From Bacillota bacterium (lineage in GTDB: Bacteria; Bacillota; Clostridia; Christensenellales; Aristaeellaceae): a DNA stretch of 43,196 nucleotides. The notes under the pieces were generated by a model, which saw only the letters and a list, made by a program, of their open reading frames with translations, was not told the DNA's origin and searched no databases. A program made the position numbers and the translations under genes. This document shows positions 17,471-26,171 of this stretch, piece after piece; the first letter of the stretch is position 1; each line of letters begins with the position of its first letter. Location: positions 1-43,196 of the forward strand of contig JAKPNM010000028.1 of NCBI GenBank assembly GCA_029548395.1, written 5' to 3'.

Positions 17471-18194
17471 CTCCCCGGACGCATGCCGTCAGATGCGTGA
17501 CGATGTCCCCGGCCATCATCATCCCGGCCACCGGCGGCACAAAGGCCATGGCGCCCGGCGCATGGCGCCCCGCTGCCGCCTGGGCGACCACGGGCAGGGG
17601 CTCCTCCCTTGAATACAGCACGCGCAGGCTTTGGATGCCGGTCGCCCGGCAGGCCTTGCGCATGCGCCTGGCCAGGGGGCAGGTATCCGTGCGGTAAATG
17701 TCATCAAAGGTCAGCTTGCCCGGGTCCATCCGGTTGCCCGTGCCCATGCAGCTGACCAGGTAGGCGCCCGCCTGCGGGGCCAGCTGCGCCAAAAGCAGCT
17801 TGGCGGCTAGGGTGTCCACGCAGTCGGCCACCGCGTTAAAACCCTCAAGCGGAATGGCTTTGGCGGTCTCCTGCGAATAAAAGACCGGATACTCCATCAG
17901 GTTGATGTCCGGATTGATGTCCCTTAAGCGCCTGGCGCAGGCGCCTGTTTTTTGCTGGCCCAGGGTGGAGTGCAGGGCGATCAGCTGCCGGTTGATGTTG
18001 CTGGGAGCGATCACGTCATGATCCACCAGCGCCAGGGTGCCCACCCCGCTGCGGGCCAGCGCCTCCGCACAGGCTGCGCCCACCCCGCCCAAGCCGAAGA
18101 CCGCCACCCTGGCAGCCTGCAGGCGCTCAAAAGCCTCAGGCCCGATGAGCGAGACGGTGCGGGCAAACAGCGTCAGCGCCCTGTCACTGGCCAT
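17448..18194 (-). CDS. tcdA: ThiF/MoeB-fold protein, probable tRNA threonylcarbamoyladenosine dehydratase TcdA
   Basis: ATP-dependent enzyme that cyclises t6A37 in tRNA to ct6A; 248 residues, close to TcdA. The nucleotide-binding motif VFGLGGVGAACAEAL is followed by LVDHDVIAPSNINRQLIAL and a CVDTLAAK segment, as in E1-like adenylating enzymes. FVPPVAGMMMAGDIV is typical of bacterial TcdA C-termini. ATG at 18194 is chosen because GGGAGGGG precedes it; the longer frame runs deep into comF. It overlaps comF by 11 nt. The last residues (GCNRYVQ) lie at the edge of the AT-rich island and are probably not native. Confidence 0.85.
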   Translation of the reverse strand: MASDRALTLFARTVSLIGPEAFERLQAARVAVFGLGGVGAACAEALARSGVGTLALVDHDVIAPSNINRQLIALHSTLGQQKTGACARRLRDINPDINLMEYPVFYSQETAKAIPLEGFNAVADCVDTLAAKLLLAQLAPQAGAYLVSCMGTGNRMDPGKLTFDDIYRTDTCPLARRMRKACRATGIQSLRVLYSREEPLPVVAQAAAGRHAPGAMAFVPPVAGMMMAGDIVTHLTACVRGGCNRYVQ

Positions 18195-18909
18195 CGTCCC
18201 CTCCCATATAGGCGACCGCGGCGCAAAGCAGGCAAACCGACCGCGCCCCGGCTTCACGCAGCACGCGGGCGCACTCCCGCGCAGTCGCGCCCGTTGTGCG
18301 CACATCGTCCACCAGCAGCACGTCAAGCCCCGCGACATCCCCGGCGATCTTAAACGCGCCGGCTACATTGTCCGCGCGCCGGGCGGCCGGTAGGCCGGAT
18401 TGCCGGGCGATCCTGCGGGTCTTTGCCAGCGCCTCCATGACCGCGATGCCGGTTTGCTCATGTATCACACCGGCCAGCACCGCCGACTGGTTCATGCCCC
18501 GCTCGCGCAGGCGCGACCTGTGCAGCGGCACAGGCACCAGCGCATCAAAGCGGATGCCGCTGACACACAGCGCCATTTCCATGCCCAGGGGCGCTGCCGC
18601 CGCCTCCACCGGGCCGAATTTCAGCCTGAGGATCAGCCTGCGGGCCAGGTCCCTGTAGACAAAAGGGGCGAAGGCCTGGTCCAGCCCCGCCATGCCGCCA
18701 TGAGCGCAATATGCGCACGGCTGCCCCGAGCGCACCGGGGACAGGCAGTGACCGCAGGCCTTGTCAGATACCCTCAGCCTTTCCAGCTCCTGATGGCAAA
18801 CCGCGCACAGCGGCGCCCCGGCGTCCAGCTGCCGGGGTTCGTCGCAGCCCAGGCAGCGGGCAGGCGGAAAGATGAAGTCCGCGGCCTTTTTCAGCAGGGC
18901 CTTTATCAC
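18184..18909 (-). CDS. comF: ComF-family phosphoribosyltransferase-like protein
   Basis: 241 residues, the usual length. The N-terminus has zinc-finger cysteines (CLGC, then CAVC, CGHC and CAYC). The C-terminal half has the phosphoribosyltransferase fold with the PRPP loop VLLVDDVRTTGAT. ALVPVPLHRSRLRERGMNQS is the ComF hallmark. The family works in DNA uptake or handling of internalised single-stranded DNA in competent bacteria. The start is GTG, overlapping the recD2 stop by 4 nt. Its position after recD2 fits a DNA-processing role. Confidence 0.9.
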   Translation of the reverse strand: MIKALLKKAADFIFPPARCLGCDEPRQLDAGAPLCAVCHQELERLRVSDKACGHCLSPVRSGQPCAYCAHGGMAGLDQAFAPFVYRDLARRLILRLKFGPVEAAAAPLGMEMALCVSGIRFDALVPVPLHRSRLRERGMNQSAVLAGVIHEQTGIAVMEALAKTRRIARQSGLPAARRADNVAGAFKIAGDVAGLDVLLVDDVRTTGATARECARVLREAGARSVCLLCAAVAYMGGDDGQ

Positions 18910-21110
18910 AGCTCCGCACCGCCGGAGAGTATCGTCAGCCAGTGCTGCAGCAGGGAATAGCGGCGGCGCTCCAGGTTGTTGCTGACCATCATGGACAGCA
19001 CCTCCTGCCGGCCCACCAGCACCACCAGCTGCCGCGCCCGGGTGACCCCGGTGTAGAGCAGGTTGCGGGTCAGCAGCATCTTCGGCCCGCCCACCATGGG
19101 CAGGATGACCACGGGAAACTCGCTTCCCTGGCTTTTGTGGATGGACAGGCAGTAGGCCAGGTCCAGCTCCTCCAGTTCGCCATATTCATACGCCACGGTC
19201 TTTTCATCATCGTACAGCACATAGACCAGCCTGTCCTCCGCCTCGATGCCGGTGATAAAGCCGATGTCGCCGTTGAACACGCCCTGGCCGGTGCTTCCGT
19301 CGCGCAGCTCCCACTCCAGCTGGTAGTTGTTTTTGATGTGCATGACCTTGTCTCCCTGGCGCAGGGTGGTTTCCCCGAATTGCAGTTCCGCCTTGTGGGG
19401 CGCGGGCGGGTTGAAGGCGGCCTGCAGCCTGGCGTTGAGCATCTGCACCCCGCACACGCCCTTGCGGGTGGGGGAAAGCACCTGAATATGGCGCATGCTG
19501 TCCTTCAGCCCCAGGTACTGGGGCAGGCGGCTCAGGCACAGGCTGACGATGCTTTGCGCTGCCTGGCTGGCGTCGGGCTTATGCTCAAAGAAAAAGTCGC
19601 TGCCAGGGCTGTTGAGCACCGGCTCCTGCCCCTGGTTGATGCGGTGCGCATTGAGCACGATCATTGAGTCCTGTTCCTGGCGGAAAATCTCGCTGAGGCG
19701 GATGCTGGGCACCATCCCGCTCTTGAGCACGTCGCGCAGCACGTTGCCCGGGCCGACGCTCGGCAGCTGGTCCGCGTCGCCCACAAGCACCAGCCGGGTA
19801 CCCGGCTGCAGGGCGTCCAGCAGGCTTCTCATCAAAAAAACGTCCATCATGGAGACCTCATCCACAATGACGCATTCACAATTTAGCGGATTTTCCCGGT
19901 TGACCTGGAAGACGCCCTCTTCCCCGCCGTATTGCAGCAGGCGGTGGACGGTGCTGGCCTCCATGCCGCTGGCCTCGCTCATGCGCTTGGCGGCCCGGCC
20001 GGTGGGCGCGGCCAGCAGGATCTTGCTCTGGCTGCCCAGGACGTGAATCAGGCAGTTGATCAGGGTGGTCTTGCCCGTGCCCGGGCCGCCGGTGATGACC
20101 GCCAGGCCGTGCGCCGCCGCCTGGCTGACCGCCTCGCGCTGGGCCTTGCTGAAACGGATGCCGCGCTCATGCTCAAACTGGCTGATCCTGCCCTGGATGT
20201 GGTGGGGCATGAACTGCTGGCTGACGCCGCACAGGGACAGCAGCCGCCTGGCGATGTCGATCTCGGCTTTGCGCAGGCTGGGTAGGGAGACCCAGCGCGT
20301 GCCCGCCACTAAGTCCACCCACAGCTGCCGCTTCAAGGTCAGCTCGTCCAGCAGCCGCTTGATTTCCGCGCCGGGCGCCTTGAGCAGCTCCGCGGATTTC
20401 TCAATCAGCTCATCCTCGGTCAGGCAGGTGTGGCCGCCGCTGACGGACGCGTCCTGCAAGGCGTACTTGATGCCGGCCTGCAGGCGGAAGGGACTGTCCT
20501 GCGTGATGCCCAGGGACAGGGCGATGCGGTCGGCCGTCAGAAAACCAACGCCCTGAATGTCATCAATCAGACGGTAGGGGTTGTCCCGGATGATGGCCTC
20601 GGCGCCTTCCCGGTAGGCCTTGTAAATCTTGGCGGACAGCGCGGGGGATACGCCGTATTGCTGCAAAAAAATATAGGTGCTGCGGCTGGCCTGCTGCTCC
20701 AGGAAGCTGCGGGAGATCTGCTTCATGCGGATCTTGCCGATTTTGGGCACCTCTGTCAGCCGCTCGGGCTGGGTGCTCATAATCTCCAGGGTGTCCTTGC
20801 CAAAGGTCTCAACGATCAGCCGCGCGGTACTGGGACCCACGCCCCTGATCAGCCCGGAGCCCAGGTATTTTTCAATCGCGCTGAGCGTCTGCGGCTTCTG
20901 GATGCGCAGCGAGGACATCTTAAACTGCCGGCCATACTGGGGATGCTCGGTCCAGACGCCCTCCAGCTCCAGCAGCTCGCCATCCATCAGCGCGGGCATG
21001 GTGCCGGTGACTGTGACCAGCCCTTCCCCGGTGCGCAGGGAAATCACGCTGTAGCCGTTGTCCTCGTTGCGAAACAGCGTGCCCGCGCTGGTCCCCGTCA
21101 AACTGTCCAT
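18906..21110 (-). CDS. recD2: RecD2-type ATP-dependent DNA helicase (SF1B)
   Basis: 5'-3' helicase acting in repair and recombination without RecBC; 734 residues, usual for RecD2. The N-terminal OB-like region is followed by tandem helix-hairpin-helix segments (GVGPSTARLI, VPKIGKIRMK). Walker A is GGPGTGKTTLINCL near 336, Walker B is CVIVDEVSMMD, and later helicase motifs include LVGDADQLPSVGPGNVL. The C-terminal motif is LAYCLSIHKSQGSEFPVVILP. ATG at 21110 is preferred over the in-frame ATG at 21125 because GGAGGGCAC directly precedes it. It heads the operon with comF and tcdA. Confidence 0.95.
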   Translation of the reverse strand: MDSLTGTSAGTLFRNEDNGYSVISLRTGEGLVTVTGTMPALMDGELLELEGVWTEHPQYGRQFKMSSLRIQKPQTLSAIEKYLGSGLIRGVGPSTARLIVETFGKDTLEIMSTQPERLTEVPKIGKIRMKQISRSFLEQQASRSTYIFLQQYGVSPALSAKIYKAYREGAEAIIRDNPYRLIDDIQGVGFLTADRIALSLGITQDSPFRLQAGIKYALQDASVSGGHTCLTEDELIEKSAELLKAPGAEIKRLLDELTLKRQLWVDLVAGTRWVSLPSLRKAEIDIARRLLSLCGVSQQFMPHHIQGRISQFEHERGIRFSKAQREAVSQAAAHGLAVITGGPGTGKTTLINCLIHVLGSQSKILLAAPTGRAAKRMSEASGMEASTVHRLLQYGGEEGVFQVNRENPLNCECVIVDEVSMMDVFLMRSLLDALQPGTRLVLVGDADQLPSVGPGNVLRDVLKSGMVPSIRLSEIFRQEQDSMIVLNAHRINQGQEPVLNSPGSDFFFEHKPDASQAAQSIVSLCLSRLPQYLGLKDSMRHIQVLSPTRKGVCGVQMLNARLQAAFNPPAPHKAELQFGETTLRQGDKVMHIKNNYQLEWELRDGSTGQGVFNGDIGFITGIEAEDRLVYVLYDDEKTVAYEYGELEELDLAYCLSIHKSQGSEFPVVILPMVGGPKMLLTRNLLYTGVTRARQLVVLVGRQEVLSMMVSNNLERRRYSLLQHWLTILSGGAEL

Positions 21111-21131
21111 GTGCCCTCCATTCATGAGGCC

Positions 21132-21160
21132 ATTATATCAGCCGGGGGATGGCAAGTAAA
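21132..21160 (-). promoter_or_regulatory. Promoter of the recD2 operon
   Basis: On the minus strand -35 TTTACT (21160-21155), a 17-nt spacer and a perfect -10 TATAAT (21137-21132). Transcription would begin close to 21125, which also favours the shorter start codon of recD2. It is divergent from the dxs promoter. Confidence 0.65.
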
Positions 21161-21198
21161 TCAGCTGTCTGCCGGATTTATTCACAGCCCCGGGGATG

Positions 21199-21207
21199 TG
21201 GTACAAT
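21199..21207 (+). promoter_or_regulatory. Extended -10 promoter of dxs
   Basis: TGTGG followed by TACAAT (21202-21207) is a TRTGn extended -10 about 30 nt before the dxs start. No clear -35 is present. Confidence 0.55.
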
Positions 21208-21238
21208 AGGAGCACCGTGGAAGGAATGGAGGACAGCC

Positions 21239-23104
21239 ATGGATTTGCGTGACATCCGCGAACCGGCGGATCTGCGGCAATTGACACAGGCGCAGCTGGA
21301 GGACATCGCCAGTCAGCTGCGGGAAGAGATTATCAGGGTGGTCAGCAAAAACGGCGGGCACCTGGCCAGCAACCTGGGCGTGGTTGAGCTGACCCTGGCT
21401 TTGCACCGCGTGTTTGACAGCCCGAAAGACAAGCTGATCTTTGATGTCGGGCACCAGTGCTATGCGCACAAGATGCTTACCGGCCGCCTGGACGGCATGG
21501 ACAGCCTGCGCCAGTACGGCGGCGTTTCAGGCTTCCCAAAGCGCTCGGAGAGCCCGCACGACGCCTACGACACCGGCCACGCGTCCACCAGCATCTCAGC
21601 CGCCCTGGGCATGGCCCGCGCGCGGGATTTGCAGGGCGGCAGGGAGCATGTTGTCGCGGTGGTGGGCGATGGCGCGATGACCGGGGGTCTGTGCTATGAA
21701 GCGCTCAATGACGCCGGCCATCAAAAAACCCGGCTGATCGTCATCCTCAACGACAACCAGATGAGCATCGCGCCCAATGTGGGCGCCCTGAGCAATTACC
21801 TGACCCATATGCGCACCAGCAAGGCCTGGATCTCCCTCAAGCGCGCGCTGTCCGCCTTCTTTCTCAAGGTGCCGCTGATTGGCGGATGGCTGTTCAACCT
21901 GCTGCAGCGGGTCAAGGATTCCATTAAAAATATCTTTGTCCGCGATCGCTTCTTTGGCGCCCTGGGGTTTCACTACCTGGGCCCGATCGACGGGCACAAC
22001 CTGCGCTATATGGAAAAAATCTTCCAGCGCGCCAAGCGTTTTGAGGAGCCGGTCATCATCCACGTGGTGACACAAAAGGGCAAGGGCTATGATTATGCGG
22101 AGCAGGAGCCGTCGAACACCCATGGCGTCAGCCCCTTCCACCCGGAGAACGGTCAGCCCAAATCGGCCGCCACCGCGCGCTCCTTTGGCAAGGCGGCCGG
22201 GCAACTGCTGGTGGACCTGGCGCGCGAGGACGAACGCATCGTGGCCATCACCGCCGCCATGGCCGAGTCCACCGGGCTTGCGCCCTTCCAGGCGGCCTAC
22301 CCTGCGCGCCTGTTTGATGTAGGCATCGCAGAAGCCCACGCGGTCACGCTGGCGGCCGGGCTGGCAGCCAGCGGCCTGAGGCCGGTGGTAGCCTTGTACG
22401 ATACCTTTTTGCAGCGCGCCTATGACCAGGTGGTGGTGGATGTCTGCCTGCAAAACCTGCCGGTCACCTTTTTGATTGACCGCGCGGCCATGGGTGCGGA
22501 CGGCCCTACCCACCACGGTGTGTTCGGCACTGCCTTATTGCGCCATGTGCCCGACCTGATGCTGCTCAACCCCAGGAGCATTGAGGAAATGGAGGGCATG
22601 CTGCGCTTTGCCTTGTCCCACCCCGGCGCGGTGTTTATCCGCTACCCGCGCTTGGAAAGCGCGCGCATGCAGCAGCTGCCGGCGGCAGCGTTCCGTCCGG
22701 GCGTGTGGGAACACCTGACGCCCCCGGGGGAGATCTGCCTGGTAGCCACAGGCCCCATGGTATCGGAGGCGCTTGCCGTGCGTGAAATGCTCTCCACGCA
22801 GGGTCTTCAGGCGCAGGTGGTCAACGCCTCCTCCGTCAAGCCGCTGGACATGGATTTCCTGGGCGAGCTCACGCGTCTGGACATTCCCTATTACGTGCTG
22901 GAGGAACAGGCCCTGGCAGGGGGCTTGGGCAGCGCCGTCAGCGAGGCCTGCGTCCAGCGCCAGCTTAAATTGCCCGATTACCTCTTTGCCCTAAAGGATG
23001 TGTTTGTGCCCCATGGCAGCCATGACAGGCTGCTGGCGCACTGCGGGCTGGACGCTCGCAGCATCGCCGACAGCCTGCTGGGGATGCGAAGGATGGTCTC
23101 ATGA
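21239..23104 (+). CDS. dxs: 1-deoxy-D-xylulose-5-phosphate synthase Dxs
   Basis: First enzyme of the MEP isoprenoid pathway; joins pyruvate and glyceraldehyde-3-phosphate using thiamine diphosphate. It has 621 residues, full length. Motifs: FDVGHQCYAHKMLTGR, the ThDP motif starting GDGAMTGG, the linker GPIDGHN, and the transketolase-like segment DRAAMGADGPTHHGVFG. The C-terminal transketolase domain is complete. ATG at 21239 has GGAGG 6 nt upstream. The stop overlaps tlyA by 4 nt; dxs-tlyA linkage is common in Bacillota and Actinomycetota. Confidence 0.97.
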   Translation: MDLRDIREPADLRQLTQAQLEDIASQLREEIIRVVSKNGGHLASNLGVVELTLALHRVFDSPKDKLIFDVGHQCYAHKMLTGRLDGMDSLRQYGGVSGFPKRSESPHDAYDTGHASTSISAALGMARARDLQGGREHVVAVVGDGAMTGGLCYEALNDAGHQKTRLIVILNDNQMSIAPNVGALSNYLTHMRTSKAWISLKRALSAFFLKVPLIGGWLFNLLQRVKDSIKNIFVRDRFFGALGFHYLGPIDGHNLRYMEKIFQRAKRFEEPVIIHVVTQKGKGYDYAEQEPSNTHGVSPFHPENGQPKSAATARSFGKAAGQLLVDLAREDERIVAITAAMAESTGLAPFQAAYPARLFDVGIAEAHAVTLAAGLAASGLRPVVALYDTFLQRAYDQVVVDVCLQNLPVTFLIDRAAMGADGPTHHGVFGTALLRHVPDLMLLNPRSIEEMEGMLRFALSHPGAVFIRYPRLESARMQQLPAAAFRPGVWEHLTPPGEICLVATGPMVSEALAVREMLSTQGLQAQVVNASSVKPLDMDFLGELTRLDIPYYVLEEQALAGGLGSAVSEACVQRQLKLPDYLFALKDVFVPHGSHDRLLAHCGLDARSIADSLLGMRRMVS

Positions 23105-23898
23105 AGCAGCGCGCGGACCTGGCGCTGGTGGCGCGCGGCCTGGCGCCCAGCCGGGAGCGCGCCCGTGCCATGATTCTGGCAGGGCGCGTGTTTTGCGGGG
23201 AGCAGCGCGTGGACAAGGCCTCCTGGATGGTCATGCCGCAGGACAGCTTGAGCCTGCGCGGCGAGGAGCAGGCCTGGGCTTCCCGCGGCGCCCTGAAGCT
23301 GGAAAAGGCCCTGCAGGTCTTTGAGGCGGACGTCAGCGGCCTGGTCGCGATGGACATCGGCGCCGCCAGCGGCGGCTTTACCGATGTGCTGCTGCGCCGC
23401 GGCGCTGCACATGTGTACGCGATTGACGTGGGCTATGGCCAGTTGGACTGGCGGCTGCGGCAGGATGAGCGGGTCACGGTCATGGAACGCACCAACGCCC
23501 GGCTGCTGAACGCGGAGCAGTTTCCGCTGCGGCCGGACCTGACGGCCATGGATGTGTCCTTTATTTCCATCCGACTGATCCTGCCTGTCGCCATGGAGAT
23601 CATGGGTGTACAGGGTCGCTTTTTTACCCTGATCAAGCCGCAGTTTGAGGCCGGGCGCGGCCTGGTGGGCAAGCATGGCGTGGTGCGCGAGGCGGACACC
23701 CATGTCCATGTGCTGCGCGAAATACGCGATTTTGTCGACGGCTGCGGCTGGCGCGTGCAGGGGATGACCTTCTCCCCGGTCAAGGGCCCCAAGGGCAACA
23801 TTGAGTTCCTGGCGGACCTTGTCCATGGGCCGGGCGCCTCCCTGGATGACATGGCCATCGCCCGCCTGGTGGAGCAGGCGCACACGGAATTGCGATAA
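23101..23898 (+). CDS. tlyA: TlyA-family rRNA 2'-O-methyltransferase
   Basis: Methylates ribose 2'-OH in 16S and/or 23S rRNA; in mycobacteria its loss gives capreomycin resistance. It has 265 residues, full length. An S4 RNA-binding domain (about 1-60, ERARAMILAGRVFCGEQRV) precedes an FtsJ-like methyltransferase with SAM motif MDIGAASGGFTDVLL. The K-D-K-E catalytic set is likely, with the second Lys in TLIKPQFEAGRG and the Glu in KGNIEFL. Translationally coupled to dxs by an ATGA overlap, and followed by a terminator. Confidence 0.94.
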   Translation: MKQRADLALVARGLAPSRERARAMILAGRVFCGEQRVDKASWMVMPQDSLSLRGEEQAWASRGALKLEKALQVFEADVSGLVAMDIGAASGGFTDVLLRRGAAHVYAIDVGYGQLDWRLRQDERVTVMERTNARLLNAEQFPLRPDLTAMDVSFISIRLILPVAMEIMGVQGRFFTLIKPQFEAGRGLVGKHGVVREADTHVHVLREIRDFVDGCGWRVQGMTFSPVKGPKGNIEFLADLVHGPGASLDDMAIARLVEQAHTELR

Positions 23899-23912
23899 GC
23901 CCCTCTAAACAA

Positions 23913-23949
23913 CACCGCCCCGAGGCCTGAGCGCCCGGGGCGGTGCTTT
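23913..23949. terminator. Bidirectional terminator between tlyA and the VanW operon
   Basis: CACCGCCCCG (23913-23922) pairs perfectly with CGGGGCGGTG (23936-23945), with a 13-base loop. CTTTG follows on the plus strand and TTGTTT on the minus strand. It lies between two convergent genes and can serve both. Confidence 0.75.
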
Positions 23950-23963
23950 GACAGGTGAATGGC

Positions 23964-24965
23964 TCAATCCGCACGGTAAACCGCGATGGTCAGGGCGCCG
24001 TCCTGGGCTGTGCCGTCAATGCGGATGGGGAAACTGTATCGGTTGCGGATGATGAAATTCTGGGTTTTGTTGCCCACCGCGGCATCCGCGCCGTGGGGCA
24101 GGTAGGACGCGGCGGAGGGCCCGTGCGGCCTGCGGTGCAGGATCTCCACCCCGGGCAATTGCAAAACCACATTGTACAGCGTGCTGGACACCTGGCAGGT
24201 TCCTCCGCCGTATCCCTGGATGGTTTCCCCGCCCACCAGGGCGTTGGCAGGCAGGTAGCCTATACTGCGTGAGTAGGGGCCGATGTGCTTGTTGAAGTCC
24301 AGCTTGTCGCCCTGCTGCAGGGTGTACAGGGAAAAGCGGTCGCAGGCTACCTGGATGTTGATCATGCGGTTGGGGTTGCTGCCCTCCTGGGAGGTGCGGT
24401 AAAAAGAGGTATACGCGGCGATGGGCGCGTCCTCACCGGGCGCGGCTGCCTGGTTGACAGGCTGGATCTCGCTGAGCAGGTTGGTGTTGATGTAGGCATA
24501 CTGCCGGCGATAGATCAGCCGGCCCCAGCCGTCGTTGATATCCACCAGCGCCAGGCGCGCGCCTTTTTGCAGGGTGATCAGCGCTGTGGCGTCCGCTCGC
24601 GGCTCATCCAAAACGGGCGCTTCCCCGGCGACCCAGGCAAGCCATCCGCACTCCACCGTGCCGTAGGGCGGCGTGGTGCGCGGGTTGACGGTTTTTATGC
24701 TGGCGTCGATCATGTAATGCCGCCGCATATAACCGGTGAACTTGTCGGTGCGGACCTTGAGCCAGGCAGGTTCAACCTCAAGGATTTCAAGCGTATGGTT
24801 TTTGAGCGCATAACCCAGTTTCCGGGCGTCCAGGGAAGCCTGCGCGTAGATCTGCGCATCATGGCTGGGCTTGCCGGTGTATAAAGCTGGCTGATCCTGT
24901 GCCATGGCGATTGCCAGTGGCAGGAAGAACAGGGCCGCCAGCAGGGAGAGCACGCGTTTTATCAT
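23964..24965 (-). CDS. Secreted VanW-domain protein with SH3-like repeats (copy 1)
   Basis: 333 residues, exported. A signal peptide (MIKRVLSLLAALFFLPLAIA) precedes MAQDQ. Two SH3b-like segments follow (near 30-75 and 105-160), then a VanW domain from about 190. The VanW hallmark is GGGTCQVSSTLYNVVLQ, followed by HRRPHGPSAASYLPHGAD. VanW proteins occur in some vancomycin-resistance clusters but are widespread in Clostridia, and their biochemical role is unknown. Last gene of its operon. Its ATG overlaps the stop of the paralogue by 4 nt, and the two look like a tandem duplication. Confidence 0.9.
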   Translation of the reverse strand: MIKRVLSLLAALFFLPLAIAMAQDQPALYTGKPSHDAQIYAQASLDARKLGYALKNHTLEILEVEPAWLKVRTDKFTGYMRRHYMIDASIKTVNPRTTPPYGTVECGWLAWVAGEAPVLDEPRADATALITLQKGARLALVDINDGWGRLIYRRQYAYINTNLLSEIQPVNQAAAPGEDAPIAAYTSFYRTSQEGSNPNRMINIQVACDRFSLYTLQQGDKLDFNKHIGPYSRSIGYLPANALVGGETIQGYGGGTCQVSSTLYNVVLQLPGVEILHRRPHGPSAASYLPHGADAAVGNKTQNFIIRNRYSFPIRIDGTAQDGALTIAVYRAD

Positions 24966-25993
24966 TGCATTACCTTGTAGATGGCAATAAACAGGGAGCC
25001 GTCCTGTGTGTGGGCGGCGATGGAAATCGGGAAGGGATAGTCATTGCGGAATACAAAATTGAGCATGCCGCTGGAGGCGTCCACGCCATGGGGCAGGTAT
25101 TTGGCGCCGTTGGAGCCGTGGGGCGCGCGGCGAAGCACTGTCAGGCCGCTCAGCTGCAGCACCACATTGTACAGCGTGCTGGACACCTGGCAGGAGCCGC
25201 CGCCGTACACGTCAAACACCAGCTCCCCATCCACCAGCGCGCCGGCGGGCATATAGCCGTTACTGGCCTTGAAAGGGCCTACCTCGCTATTGAAATCCAG
25301 CGTCTGGCCGGGCTGCAGGGTCTTTGACAGGCGTTGTCCGCCCACCACCAGGTTGTTGATGCGGTTCAGGTTGTTTTCGTTGTCGGATATGTCATAAAAG
25401 GAGTTGTACACTGCGATGGGGATCTCATCGGTGCCGGCCTCCTCAGTCGCTGCCACCATTTCAAGCTCGCTTAAGGCGCGTGTGTCCACATAGCCGTACT
25501 GGCGCTTAAAAATGGTGCGCGCCCAGCCGTTGTCCGCGTCCAGGAAGCCTATTTTGGCGCCCTGGGTGAGCACGATCAGCGTCTGGCTGCCCGCGTCCGG
25601 TGCGGCCTTGACCTCGATTGGATTGTCCACGGTGGTGAACAGGTGATTGACCGCGGTGCCGAACTTGGGTGTGTGTACAAAGTCCAGCGCCACAGGGTCC
25701 ATGATGCGGTGGCGCAGCACCCAGCCCGTTCTTTTGCCCAGCTTGATCTGCACAAAATTCGGCTGAACATCCACAATCTGAATCTCCCGTCCCGGCCTGT
25801 AGGTGGCCAGCACCGTGCTGCTGGTGTCCGGCTTGGCGTACACATTGGTGGTGCTGTTGGGAAAGAGATTGGTGATTTTGGCGTTGTAGAGCACCTCGCC
25901 GCTACTGGCCTGCGCCGGCAAAAGGATCATCAGCAGCACCAGGGCCGCTGTCAGCGCGGTCAGGCGCCTATTGCTTTTTTTGAAGCTTTTCAT
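24962..25993 (-). CDS. Secreted VanW-domain protein with SH3-like repeats (copy 2)
   Basis: 343 residues, exported. A basic N-terminus (MKSFKKSNRRL) leads into a hydrophobic core ending near PAQASSG, a likely signal-peptidase site. SH3b-like segments precede the VanW domain, whose motif is GGGSCQVSSTLYNVVLQ (Ser where copy 1 has Thr). Start at 25993 is chosen because GAGG lies about 9 nt upstream; an earlier in-frame ATG at 26008 has no good site. It overlaps the DUF896 gene by 26 nt. With copy 1 it probably acts on the cell wall. Confidence 0.88.
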   Translation of the reverse strand: MKSFKKSNRRLTALTAALVLLMILLPAQASSGEVLYNAKITNLFPNSTTNVYAKPDTSSTVLATYRPGREIQIVDVQPNFVQIKLGKRTGWVLRHRIMDPVALDFVHTPKFGTAVNHLFTTVDNPIEVKAAPDAGSQTLIVLTQGAKIGFLDADNGWARTIFKRQYGYVDTRALSELEMVAATEEAGTDEIPIAVYNSFYDISDNENNLNRINNLVVGGQRLSKTLQPGQTLDFNSEVGPFKASNGYMPAGALVDGELVFDVYGGGSCQVSSTLYNVVLQLSGLTVLRRAPHGSNGAKYLPHGVDASSGMLNFVFRNDYPFPISIAAHTQDGSLFIAIYKVMQ

Positions 25994-26171
25994 AGACACC
26001 ATCCTCATTTTCTATCCATATATGTTCCAGGGTGGCCTCCAGGCTGTTGCGGAAGGCCTGCAGGTATTGCGCGCGCAGCGCGGCCTGCTCGGCCAGCTCT
26101 TCCTCGCACAGGCCGGCTTCCTTCTTTTTTCGCGCCAGCTCGTTGATGCGCCGGATCATGTCCTTATCCAA
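25968..26171 (-). CDS. DUF896 (YnzC-like) small protein
   Basis: 67 residues. The family pattern RINELARKKKEAGLCEEE, followed by EQAALRAQYLQAFRNSL, matches the short helical-hairpin proteins related to Bacillus YnzC, which lies in an SOS-controlled operon. Function is unknown. TTG at 26171 is preferred because GGGGAGG lies about 7 nt upstream; ATG at 26159 is the alternative, with a poor site. It overlaps both neighbours, so it is co-translated within an envelope operon rather than an SOS operon here. Confidence 0.85.
   Translation of the reverse strand: MDKDMIRRINELARKKKEAGLCEEELAEQAALRAQYLQAFRNSLEATLEHIWIENEDGVYEKLQKKQ

Noticed and set aside
23964..25993. VanW genes as evidence of vancomycin resistance
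   Set aside because: No vanH, vanA/B or vanX homologue or VanRS pair is present, and VanW proteins are common in Clostridia without resistance.
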